Positions 53,480 to 64,000 of a DNA stretch of 64,000 bases are shown here, one piece after another; within the stretch, counting starts at the first letter, position 1, and each line of letters starts with the position of its first letter. The stretch covers positions 24,169,770 through 24,233,769 of the forward strand of contig JAVDOI010000004.1 of NCBI GenBank assembly GCA_032191485.1, in the 5' to 3' direction. The position numbers and the translations under genes are program-made. Below the pieces are notes generated by a model. That model saw only the letters and a list, made by a program, of their open reading frames with translations, did not search any database and was not told the DNA's origin. Source of the DNA: Leptoclinus maculatus. Taxonomy: Eukaryota; Chordata; Actinopteri; Perciformes; Stichaeidae.

Positions 53480-53825
53480 CAGGGGTGTCAAACTCATTTT
53501 CACTTTGGGCCACATCAGCATCATGGTTGCCCTCAAAGGGACGGTTGTAAATGTAAGACTGTGTAAATGTAACTACTCCCTAACATATTGGTAAATAACT
53601 GTTTCTACATTTGATACGCCCTTCGAAGATACGCCCAAGGTAACCAGTTGTTTCAGTTCACCCGAAATAACTGAATGACTAACATGTAATTAGGTTTAAG
53701 TGGCGGATCACGTAGCGCGACCGTCTTTGGAATTATTACTATTTTGCTCAATAGAGTTCAAATCCAGGTTGTTGCGATCTTTTCATAAATATATTTTCTT
53801 CAATGTATTTCTTCATACGTGGCTG
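53480..53825. other. Spacer left of segmental duplication copy 2
   Basis: It begins with AGGGGTGTCAAACTCATTTT and GGGCCACATCAGCATCATGG, words common in fish DNA-transposon ends. No gene. The duplication breakpoint is at about 53826. Confidence 0.45.
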
Positions 53826-53923
53826 TGAAGTGCAGGGACCCAGCAGAACCTGCAGAGCCAGTCTGGGGTCCGTCAGCAAGAGCCCCAGTATATTTGGTCG
53901 AACCCCCACCCGCTCTGCCAGAG
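53826..53923 (-). pseudogene. Orphan FMO last-exon fragment (copy 2)
   Basis: Only about 98 bases remain, corresponding to LAERVGVRPNILGLLLTDP through LLGPCTS. It is cut on the left by the duplication breakpoint and on the right by the same loss of the exon start as at 39857. Not functional. Confidence 0.8.
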
Positions 53924-56040
53924 CCCATTAAATAATACAAAAAGCAAGAGTTTTTTCTAATGTATAGTAGTGTTCTGGTAGAATTAAACATGATGAACAA
54001 CTTCATTAATTCCCAAATTTTGCATTGGTTACTGTAGTCCTGAAATATGTCAAATTTATTTTTGTCTTTCCTGAGACATCCAAACAAAATACTCAAACCT
54101 CCAACAACATGAAAGTAATTTGCTTAATCTGCAAACTAACAGTCAACAGTAACATGGTGGATAACATGTCTAAAAGCTGAGACCAGACAATCACAGTAGC
54201 CTACCTTGTAAGTGCAACTGCGTCCTTTTCAGAGCCCTTCTTGAAAATCTATGACGTTATAGCATTTGGCGTGGAGTTGTGCTATTAATCATCCTTGTCT
54301 ATCTTGATACTGATTTTTTCTCTGCAGTGTCCCTCCCTTTTATGCGAGCATGCATGGGTGTGGGATGCATTGAAAATGTGGGTGGGATTATCCTTTTGGA
54401 CATTTATCTGGTTATACTAGCATGAGAAAATGTATGGGTAGATTTTGTATTTACATCCAGAGGAAGTGGTTGGCCCCAGATCACATATTCGCCATGTTGA
54501 GAGCCATTGAGAGGCTCCAAAATCTAAATGCTCCAAACTCTATTGTCTAACACCTTTAAAATCCAAAGCATAGAAACTCAAAATCTTTTGAAATATTGAA
54601 ATGAATGTGACACAATCACCAACAAAGTTAAGGGGGTTGACACTTTTTACACATTTAATACATTTCATAACCTCACACAATTATCAGGTGCTCCATTTTT
54701 ATCAACTAATGTTGCAAACAGCACGAACACGCTCTTGAATACAGATAGTACTAAAATTCCATAGTAGAAGGGGTTAAATATATTGGATAGGTTGTCTTGT
54801 CTTGTCTTTTACTCAGAGACGTTATCTTAATCTTTAGGCCGGCTGGCTAATGTAAATAGTATTGCCTCAGCTTCTGAGGAACAGCAATCCTTGTTGATAT
54901 TTTAAAGCTTAATCATCATCAACACTCCCATGTGGAGTGAGTGTACTTAGATGACAGCTTTATGCTGTTATCTAATGAAATCAGGACCCGACAGGACATC
55001 CTGCTCATTTTCAGGTTCATACTTGTATTTGGGGTTTCTAGGATTAGCTGAATTTTACAATCTTGAAATCCAGGTTGTTTTGTTGGACTTTTTATTTCTT
55101 GAATCGGCCTCCGTTTAGGATTTCCTACATGCTACATCGTTAGTGCTGGTTATCGGTACCTCTAGGTATTAACTGAAATAATCCAGGACAAAGTAATATT
55201 GAAACTTCTCCAGTCAAACAACACCTGTAATCGATCCTGGAAATGATTATTTGTATGGTTTTGCTCAACCAATCACCACAAGCGTAATTCACAATTTTAA
55301 AACCGCATATTATTACATACAAACCACATTAATAAAAAGCAGGAGGCTAAATTTCTCTTCATGCCAAACACAAAATAGAAAGATTTGATTACAATACATG
55401 ACTTCTCAAATACTCCTAAGGTGTACTCTCTCTTTCACTGCATCTCAGATAATTTCTTGATATTAAAAGTGGATCTTTTAAACCAGGTGTCACGGCCAAC
55501 TCTTCAAATACAGACGCTTGGTCAGTGCCCCTCACCGTCTGATACCGACGCACCGCGATTTTGACTAACTCCAATTTAAACCCACCCAGGGGGTGAGGGC
55601 AAGCGGGAGGGGTGGTAGATGGGTACAACAAACACAGGACTTTCATGCAGGAAACCGCTCTTCGTGTCCTGTGTGAAACTAAAAGTAAACATATTGTTAC
55701 GTGACTTGTTTGTCACTCGCTAGTCATATTGGTCGTTAGTCAGGTTAACGTCAACCATCTTCTAAACCTGTGGTTTTATTTCCTGAACCTAACTTCCTGT
55801 GAAGAAAAAAGTTCATTTTGAAAAGACACTATGGATGTAACGAGGAAGAGATGCCACGCCGTCCCTGCCACGTCCAAAACTGACGCTAGAGGGGTACGTA
55901 GAGCGTCATAGTTTAAAACCAAGTGTCTGTATTTGACAGAATTGGGAGTGAGAATATGTTGATCTATAATTAGTCATATGTTGTCATCACATTGCAACAT
56001 ATATGATTTTGGATCCTATGTCACAAACTGGACCTAGATT
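53924..56040. other. Intergenic, 3' of gene E
   Basis: Duplicate of 39860-42060; no gene recognised. It includes the interspersed repeat near 55500-55840. Confidence 0.5.
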
Positions 56041-56057
56041 TCATCATGTTCTTGTGG

Positions 56058-59000
56058 TTAACCAGTGAAGACCCTCAGGAAAATCTTGCCCTTGTCCAGA
56101 ACCTGAGCTACACCCTGCTGCACTAGAGGAACGTCATTTTTCGACAGAACGACAGCAATGGTAACAGTTCCTGCAAATATGAACAGCCAGGGTGAAAAGA
56201 GCACAGAAGGTCGGCTCTCCGGTTCTGGTACCACCCTGGTTCTGAACGGCTGAGCCACCCGTTCCCACTGAGTGAGGATGGCCTGGCGGGCTCCGGCCCA
56301 CTGTCCAGGCCCCGTGAGACGATACTGATAAGGCGTGCAGGGACCAAAGAAGACCCTGACCCAGAGCACAGGATCTCTCAGTAGTAGTCTCAGGAAGTTA
56401 GGTCGCACCCCGACCTGTGATTGGAAGTCTGCCATGAAGATTGTGTCTCACAAATACAGTCCAAATGGTAACACAATTTTATATAGAGCTGAACTGAACT
56501 GACCTCCTCAGCCATGAAATCCAGGTACGGGATGTATTCTACCTGGAGAGCCGCCTTTCGTGGGCAAGGATAGCTGAGGAAAACATGTAGAGTTTTTGAA
56601 AAGTCAAACATATTTAAATAAAAATTCAGCTTTCTACAAAACCCAGCCTGAATGATGGCAGCATGGAACGGACATCAGTGTGAAGATGATGTCTACCTTT
56701 TCATGTTTCCCTTCCTCTCACACTCAATGACCTCCAGCATTCTCTCCTTAGGTGGCAGACGGCTCAAACCTTTAGAGATAAAACACAACAAATTCACACA
56801 TTTTGCTTCGTACTGTAGCACTGAGAGTTTGTGTACATTTAAAGCTGTTTACCGGCAAAGACCTTTACAGCCCAGCGCGCCTGCATTTCTACCATGGGCA
56901 TGATTGGTCCTTTTGTCTGGAAAACACCCAAGACGGCCAGTGTGGGTTGTGATAAAGGAGGAAACAGTGTCCTGAAATTTCAAAAAGCCTGTGTTGATCC
57001 TTCAAAATGATGATACCACATTCCAATACATAACATAAGTATATCTTCTCATCTAACTCAAGTATGTGACCTTTACATTCTCAGTAAATCAGTTTTTTAT
57101 TGCATAATATGGAGTTTCAATTCTACCTTCTTCACAAAATTAAAATCAGTAATAGATTTACAAAACTCCATCCACCGTTTACTCACTTGTACAATGTCAG
57201 CACTTTGTGAGGCCCCTCAGATAGAGATGAAGGCAGGAACGGAAACTTTCCATTATAACCTGTACAGAAGACCACAGCGTCAATGTTGTCCTCCACAGTG
57301 CCATCTTCAAACACAACTCCAGAGTCCGTGAATCGTTTCACATTTGGTTTCATTACTACCGCCCCCTGAAGGATTCGACCAGGAAGGTCATCATTGATCA
57401 AAGGTGTCTGCTCCAAAAATCTGAAAGAGAAAGGAAATGATTGGAGTCAATACAAAGATCGGAACGAAATACAAACACATTTTTCTCTTATTTTTGTTCG
57501 TCTCCTAAATTTGTTTTTATTTTGGTAATACTCACTGATTTCTGGGAGTCACCAACTTTTTTTTTTGCTCTTCTTTTAGGTGAGAGAACATTTTACAAGT
57601 GGGAGAGCACTCTTACCAAGATTACAAAAATATGCATATTTTTTTTTCACAGTCCATAAATGACGTGTCCAAAGCATGAGTTTAATATGTTAAATATGAC
57701 AAACATAATGAAATGCATGAAATTATTTTTACCATTATCTCTGCCAGGAGGATTGGTGGTGTGTGTGCATGTCTCCGTGAGTGAGTGTGCACCTCTGTGT
57801 CTGTCCACGGCTAATCTCAAGGACCTCTTGTGGTTGCAGTTACTCACACTTTCGCAAAACACCTTTTATTGCCCGTTTTATATTGCCATAGACTGCCTGC
57901 TGACTTCAGACACAGTTGTTTTATATGTATTAAATTTGTGGGCTAAAATCGGTCCATCTATCTATCCATCTGCTAAAATTCATTGTGCAAGTGCATTTCT
58001 TGGTGGCATCTCCCCAAATCATGTGCCACTATATTTGCACACGGCACAATACCTGCCCTTATATAGTGTTTTGGAGGCTTTACCTTTGCTAATAATAAAC
58101 AAGGGGGATTCATCATTAGGCACACCTGGGCGAGGGCATCTGGAGTTGACTTCTCTCAACAGAAAATGAAGGGGAAATCTATAGAGGAATTTGCTGCATG
58201 AGGCCCATTATGTCACTTTCACTTTTGTATTAACTCTCTGCTCTGGGATCCCGAGGCAGAAAGGGACAACGGTCAAAAAATGTGTCACCTGTGTTTGGGC
58301 TTCAGGCCGTACAGTCTGTGGTCATATTTGCGGTTGAGTGCTCTCTCTACTGCCCAGTTGAGCAGAGACCTGGGAAGAAGCAGCATGAGGATGTTGTTGA
58401 GTCTGGTGATAACGGTCATGTCCAAGGGAAGACCATTACTTGACATCCTGGCCATCACCCAGGACCCCTGCCGTGTGCTGAGAAATGTCTGTCAGAGAGA
58501 GTAAAAAGAAGTGATGTAAATAGATGTACTAAACGTCTTCATCTTTCTTAAGTGTGATTTATGCTTGCCGCATCCCCGAGGGTTGCGAGTGGCAGGTTTT
58601 TCGGCTGTCATGGCACATCATTTTCTAACTACGTGGATGGGATCAGAAAATTGGGAACTTTGAGAATTTCAGTTTGCTGCCATGAGAAAACCACACGAGT
58701 ATAAAAGATCCAAACGTTTCCTTATCACGATTCTATATCAGCTAATGTCTGTGCGACCGTCCTCACGGAAAGTTTACCTTCTCTGCAGATCGACTGATCT
58801 CCACTGCAATATCTCCTCCAGAATTGCCAAGGCCAACCACCACCACCCTCTCTCCTCTGCGGGCATCTGTGTCTCTATATTCGAAGCTGTGAAGACACCT
58901 TCCAGAAAACGTCTCGTATCCTGGAGAGATGCAGATGTTGCAACGGATCAAAGAAATTGCAAGAGGTCCTCGCAAGAATGTGCAGATGTCAAGTAAATCG

Positions 59001-59880
59001 ACCCACTTTCCTCACTAGAAAAGTGTTATCCATTAGTTTACTGACCTTGAAAGTCTGACAGGGGTAAGGCTGGTTGGGTGTAGTGGCCTGTGCACACCAT
59101 GACGGCATCAAACACGTGTCTCTCCTCTCCATCCCCGTTCTTGGTCACTATGTCCCACTGACCGGACTCAGAGAAATCTGGCCTCTGTGTAACACTCCTC
59201 ACTGCGGTCTGAAGCACACATGTTCAAATTCATACAAACACATGCGTTAAAAAAGTTTGACTTTACACAATACGTTGTAAAAACTTGTGAAAAGACAGAG
59301 ACGCTCGTGGCTTTGACGACCTGGAAACGAATGTATCTGAGCAGGTCAAAGTGATCAGCGTAGAGCCTGAAGTACTGCAGCAGCTGGGAGTTGTGCATGT
59401 AGTTGGGATAGTCGGCAGGCATGGGAAAATCGCTGAAGCACGTCATCTCTTTGGAGGTGTTGGTCACCAAGGAGCGATAGATGCTGGATCGCTCTGGCTC
59501 AGGCGACTCCTGAAGGAAAACCAGGCATAGAAAATCTTTTTATAAAATCACTCGGATATGGATTTTTCTGTTTTTAATCAATAGTCTTGATAATCACACA
59601 AGCTACACAATCTTTGTTCATATACCATAAATGCTAGACTTGTTCTAGATGTGGTGGAAAGCTCGTTGGCCATTCATCATTATAAGACAAATCCTGAACT
59701 GGCAACTGGGTTAATATGTGGGATACTTGTTTTAAACTGTGGCCTCACCTTAAATTTCCATAGGCCGCCAATGTCATCACTGCTTTCAAAGCAGACAGGC
59801 TCCAGTCCTTGGTCAAGACATGTCTTGATACAAGTCAGACCAGAATTACCTGCTCCAATAACTGCCACACGTCGAACCAT
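56058..59880 (-). CDS. FMO gene E: flavin-containing monooxygenase, near-identical copy of gene C
   Basis: Seen: ten coding exons, 559 residues: 59749-59880, 59321-59509, 59046-59208, 58778-58920, 58289-58488, 57187-57420, 56853-56971, 56697-56769, 56504-56573 and 56058-56414. All splice sites and motifs of gene C are kept, including the 89-bp intron (56415-56503). Changes noticed relative to C: A52S, T109A, L174F, E320D and R414G. L174F falls inside the FMO signature (FSGRCLHSFEY). No stop or frameshift, so it looks functional. Its exon 1 counterpart ends at 62062. Sequence upstream of 62161 is unrelated to that upstream of gene C, so regulation may differ. Confidence 0.93.
57421..58288. other. 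Gene E intron between exons 6 and 7a
   Basis: Counterpart of 43440-44247 in gene C, with about 60 extra bases near 57.49-57.56 kb. Spurious plus-strand frames read across it. No other feature seen. Confidence 0.5.
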
Positions 59881-59889
59881 TGCTGAGCA

Positions 59890-62061
59890 CTGAGAAAACA
59901 AGACTAATAGTAATCAGCCAAAATGTGCCAAAAAGAACTGGATGCCGCACCCCAAGATGGTGCTCAAACCGCCAAAAGTGACATAAACAAAAACAATTTG
60001 CTGTCTACCGAGCTACACCCACCAACCGCATCACCGTGCAGAAGGAATCGTGCAGGAAAGGAAACGTGCAGGAAAGGAAGGGGAAAAGGGGAAAGAACGC
60101 AGCCTTGAGGGGAACCGGTGCTGATGGTCCGAGAGTCAGAGACGTGTTTCCCCAGCTTCACATGCTGCTTCCTGTCAGACAGGAGGTCTGTGATCCACTT
60201 GCAGGGAGAGTCGGGAACGGGCAGCTGAGAGCTTGTCCTGCAGCAGAGACGGGATGATGGTGTTGAAGGCAGAGCTGAAGTCCACAAACAGGATCCATGG
60301 CGTAGGCTCCTGAGGAGTCTAGATCTTTCCACAGAGCCAAGTCTCGGTGAAGCACAAAATGGAGGATGAAGAAAAGTCTCTGTTTTTCCCAACCAGTAGC
60401 TGAAGTTCGTCCAGTTTGGTGCAAAGAAATATGCCCAGCAGCGGTGTGCGAAATCCATGTTGGTGGAGACGCACAAGCGCACAGATTTACAATCTAAAGA
60501 TTTTGGGGTCACAGGGGGATTTTTCTAATGGAAAAAAAAGGAATGCTGAGCGGCGGCGCTGTATCCCGTTCTAATTATACATTTGAACTAAATACTAAGA
60601 TCAACACGCTAGCAATGAAACCAAAAATGCTAATGTTTGCTAATAAGCACTAAACACAAACAACAGCAGAGGTTGAATATCATTATTTTTGCAGATAAGT
60701 TGTCATGAACAAAATTTTCACACAAATTAAAATTTTAACCTGATTACGGCGCCAAATAAAAAGAAAATCACCAAATACATCGAATTTATCTTCTCGAAAT
60801 GTTGAATATCTATCAAAAATTTCACGACAATCCATCCAACACTCGTCCAGATGTTTCACTCAAAAACAAAAAATGTCAACCTCATTGTGGTGCTAAATGA
60901 AAAGTCAAAGTCACTATGATAGACCCATGAATGTCAGCTGAAAATGTTTTTGTTAATTCATCCAGTAGATGTCTAGCTAGTTTCCAGAATACATGAAAAC
61001 AAAAAAAACAACCTGCTGGTGGAGCATAAAGAAAAGTCAAAGGATCATTCGAATTTCCTTTCGAGGGACCTTGAATATCCACAGCAAATTCCACAGCAAT
61101 CCTTCCAATAGTTAATATATTTCACTCAATATCAGGCTCATGTGTCACTAAATAAAACAAGGTTCATCCTGTGGGGAACACGAACGTTCGTACAAGATTT
61201 CATGGAAATCCATTTGCTCAGTACAATCCATGTGAAACATCATCTGTATTTCATCTGTTGTAAAGCCACGTTTAAAGAAGTCTTCAATGTACTCACAATC
61301 CATTTATATGTCAAATGTAGAGTAACCTATGAAGAGCTGCTTCTATGACTGTTGTGTTAAATCATAATTTTGACTTTCTATCTCATAATTTTGACTTTCT
61401 ATCTCATAATTTTGACTTTCTATCTCATAATTTTGACTTTCTATCTCATAATTTTGACTTTCTATCTCATAATTTTGACTTTCTATCTCATAATTTTGAC
61501 TTTCTATCTCATAATTTTGACTTTCTATAGCAACTGGAAACATCTGGTCAATGTTATGGTTACAGATGGATCCAGCAAAAGTTTTTTTTTTTTGCTGGCG
61601 GAAAAAAAGTAAAAAAAAAATAATAATAATAATGAGAATTATTATTTTATTTTGTTTGGGGTGGATTTTTCAATTTTTTTTGTTTGGGTGGATTGTTTTT
61701 ATTTTTATTTATTTTTAAGTTACTTGTTACTTTTTTTTTTTTTTTTTGCTTACGGAAATGGGCTTTCATACAAACAAAGCTCATAAGAGACTCCTACTTT
61801 ATTAAGACGCCACTCACTTTAGAAGAACAGGTAACCGTTATTAAAGAACAGCAATGTCAAGCACATCATATCATAAAGTAGTTTAAAACACTTTGAAAAG
61901 TTTGAGGAAGTTGATCAGATTACATTTACAGAATGTGTATTGCGCAATTCAAGAGAGACATTTTTGGCATTGCTGAACACTGCCGGAACAAAAAGTAGGG
62001 CTCTTTATTGTTATGTTGAATAGGCTGCTTTTATTGTTGAAGTCTAACAGATTGCTCTCAC
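59890..62061. other. Gene E first intron: LINE fragment and repeats
   Basis: Duplicate of the gene C first intron, with the reverse-transcriptase relic at about 60091-60370 and the 21-bp repeat expanded to 8 units at about 61363-61530. Confidence 0.6.
61363..61530. repeat. 21-bp tandem repeat, 8 units (copy 2)
   Basis: Same unit as at 47424-47486. Because 21 is a multiple of three, it reads as a 7-residue repeat in every frame and produces artefactual ORFs on both strands. Confidence 0.9.
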
Positions 62062-62161
62062 CTTCTCCAGTGCGCCGATTTCAAGTCTTGGGCAGCTCCG
62101 ATCAAATGCCAAACTCACATGAACTGAGTTGAACCATGTTGCAGGGGAAGGGAGGAGCTAT
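62062..62161 (-). promoter_or_regulatory. Probable 5' UTR exon 1 of FMO gene E
   Basis: Donor GGAGAAG then GTGAGAG with last exon base 62062, as in gene C. The right boundary is set at the end of the duplicated block and is not a measured start site. Confidence 0.45.
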
Positions 62162-62605
62162 CACACTCAGAACTGGCAGGTTTGGATCCAAACGCAGGAA
62201 AGACACTAATAAGAGAAAGCAAGTGTTAAATGATTTCAGGGCAAACAACTAACTCAGACTCAGGCAACTCTAAAAAAAAAAAAAAAGAACAAACCAGAAC
62301 ACAAAACACTGGGAAACTAACTGTGTAACAGGCTGGACTTTGAGAGGGGAGCACTAAGACTAAATACACAAGGGACTAATGACCTAATGAAACACAGGTG
62401 TGGCAAAAACAGGAGGGAAAACATGCCAGGAAGTGAACCAAACCAACCTGATATGTAGATAAATCCACGTTCTTTGATAAGTAACACGTCGGAACTGCAG
62501 GTTCTGAAAAGTTAAACCAATGCTTGATCTGCTCACTTCATAATGGCAATGGCCATAATCCAAGATTGCGACTGGCAAAATGCCAAACTCGAGGCTTCAA
62601 AACTG
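62162..62605. other. Upstream region of gene E
   Basis: Unique relative to gene C. It holds an A-rich tract near 62272-62286 and sequence that looks like an interspersed repeat (ACTAATGACCTAATGAAACA). No gene seen. Confidence 0.4.
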
Positions 62606-62613
62606 CAGTCCAC

Positions 62614-63431
62614 CAGTGGTGGGCCGTCAGGGCCAGCTAAGCCTTCTCTGCTGGCCTAAACAGAATCACAAAGTTATAGCTATTTTATAATTTAATATTT
62701 TTTCACAAATACACTGTATTATAATTTTTTCCCATAATCTTATTTTCTCATTGCACAGCTCCTGTCTTCCTCTGTTGCTCTGCTTCCACCATAGCTTGTT
62801 TTAAATAGAGCTTTTATCCAATCAGATTCAGTCCCTATGTCTCTATGTAAGGAGAGAGGCCCGAGGTCCTCTAGGTAGACTTTGCAGATTAAAGTATATG
62901 GGGACGATATTGTTGATTGTCATAGTCTTCAACCAATCAGATCTTTAGTTTGACATGTTGGGCGTATTCTTTGACGTGCCAGTGGCACCGAGGTAGCCTT
63001 CTAAGTACGTCTGCATTAACGTGCGCCGTGATTGGTCAGTGGGCCAGCGTGACTTTTGTCAAACAGAAAGCTAGCTAGCAGATCATTAGCGGTTGTTTTC
63101 CCGTTAAGCTAGTTTAGCGTAGCCTCAGCTGTTTTCTTTTTTTTTGTACCGGGTTGAGAGGTCACACAGCCCGTTGTCTGTTACATGAGCGCAGTCCACC
63201 GAAAACATTATATTTCCCACAATTTAAGCTTCTGCATTTTTCAAATGCACTAGTATTATTCAAACATATTGTTCAGTTCGTAAGCCTCGTACCGAACGGT
63301 TAAATGCGAATACATGTATTGTTACACCCCTAGAAACAAATAATAACCGTAGCTGTGGCTCATAATTAGGTTATTCAACTTTAGTAGGACAGCACAGAAG
63401 GCCCAGGTATAAAGTGCACGGCCCGCCACTG
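62614..63431. mobile_element. hAT-type element with 8-bp duplication CAGTCCAC
   Basis: Ends CAGTGGTGGGCCGTCA and TGCACGGCCCGCCACTG are inverted repeats. CAGTCCAC flanks both sides exactly (62606-62613 and 63432-63439). It has no transposase frame. Inside, near 63200-63332, is the terminus of another hAT-like element (TACATGTATTGTTACACCCC), suggesting nesting. Confidence 0.8.
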
Positions 63432-63439
63432 CAGTCCAC

Positions 63440-64000
63440 AAACCACCCAACATCACTACAATGTCCATTTCTTATATACAGTCCATGGTCAGAGAGCAGT
63501 GGTGTTACACAGTGCCAGATGTATAACATTAGAGGAGAAAGGGGAGAGGAACGATGCCACCTGAAATGATTGAAAGCTATTTACAGACAGTGTGGGGGCT
63601 AAAATGCACAAGATTTCGGCCATTCAAAGCAGTCTGGAACTGGACCCGGGATCCTGGTATCGTGCATGCTCGTAACACCTGTGCTTTTCCTGTTTAGCAG
63701 CTGCCGTCTGCAACATTCTCCCTCAATACTGGACCAGTTTTTTTTGTCCTCATTAGTTACTTCGACACAAAACCATGGGGAAATAGGGGTCCAGATTGAA
63801 AAATACAGAAGTTACCCTTTAAGACAGGTCTCACACAGTTATTTTAAGGTATTGTATTTTTTGATTTTTTTACTCCATATGCCTAACATTATATTATTAT
63901 ATTTCAATGGGGCTGGACACACAATGACAGGCAGGTGAGATGTTTAATGGTTTATTCACATATAGGAAAAACAGTCTTTTACATTCACTGTGACTTACAG
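63440..64000. other. Right edge, no gene seen
   Basis: It contains a partial copy (about 63695-63830) of the foldback element found at 34150-34392. Nothing else was recognised. Confidence 0.4.

Larger units (their letters stand above)
53826..62161. repeat. Segmental duplication, copy 2 (contains FMO gene E)
   Basis: Partner of 39759-48131, same orientation. The block between the copies (48132-53825, with gene D) is not repeated after 62161, so this is not a simple two-copy tandem array. Confidence 0.92.

Noticed and set aside
61343..61612. ORFs with 7-residue repeats on both strands
   Set aside because: Product of the 21-bp tandem repeat; non-coding intron of gene E.

Overview
The window looks like teleost fish nuclear DNA. 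It is AT-rich, intron-rich and full of long (CA)n tracts, non-autonomous hAT elements with 8-bp target-site duplications, and LINE fragments. Every recognisable gene lies on the minus strand, so genes read from right to left. From right to left the order is a cluster of flavin-containing monooxygenase (FMO) genes followed by the 5' half of prrc2c. As far as I know, mammals have the same neighbourhood and orientation (FMO cluster then PRRC2C, human 1q24), so this is probably ancient synteny.

Region 1 (1-15.2 kb) is prrc2c. Fourteen coding exons with agreeing splice phases run from the start codon at 9196 to a long exon that is still open at position 1. A GC-rich promoter and probable non-coding first exon lie near 14.76-15.17 kb. 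Two of its introns carry sister copies of a non-autonomous hAT element, each keeping an intact 133-codon BED-finger reading frame.

Region 2 (16.9-35.5 kb) holds FMO genes A and B. Between them is a recent tandem duplication (about 22.27-26.2 and 26.2-31.0 kb). It copied the last exon of gene B, the probable first exon of gene A, and an unusual CpG-packed 16-bp minisatellite. In gene B, two introns have long (TG)n tracts ending 5-6 bases before the 3' splice site.

Region 3 (35.5-64 kb) holds FMO genes C, D and E. C and E are near-identical products of an 8.3-kb segmental duplication (about 39.76-48.13 and 53.83-62.16 kb). Both carry an extra 89-bp intron in the terminal FMO exon. Gene D lies between them, uses a GC splice donor, and has no terminal exon that I can find. 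Broken copies of an FMO last exon remain at 39.5 and 53.8 kb. The rest is transposon debris and simple repeats.

FMOs are membrane-bound, FAD- and NADPH-dependent enzymes of the endoplasmic reticulum that oxygenate nucleophilic N and S atoms. PRRC2C is a large disordered RNA-associated protein. I see no direct functional link between the two beyond position. The most unusual signals are the duplicated promoter-plus-terminator segment with its stop-free CpG minisatellite, the missing last exon of gene D, and the intron gain in C and E. No bacterial-style operon, CRISPR or RNA gene was found.
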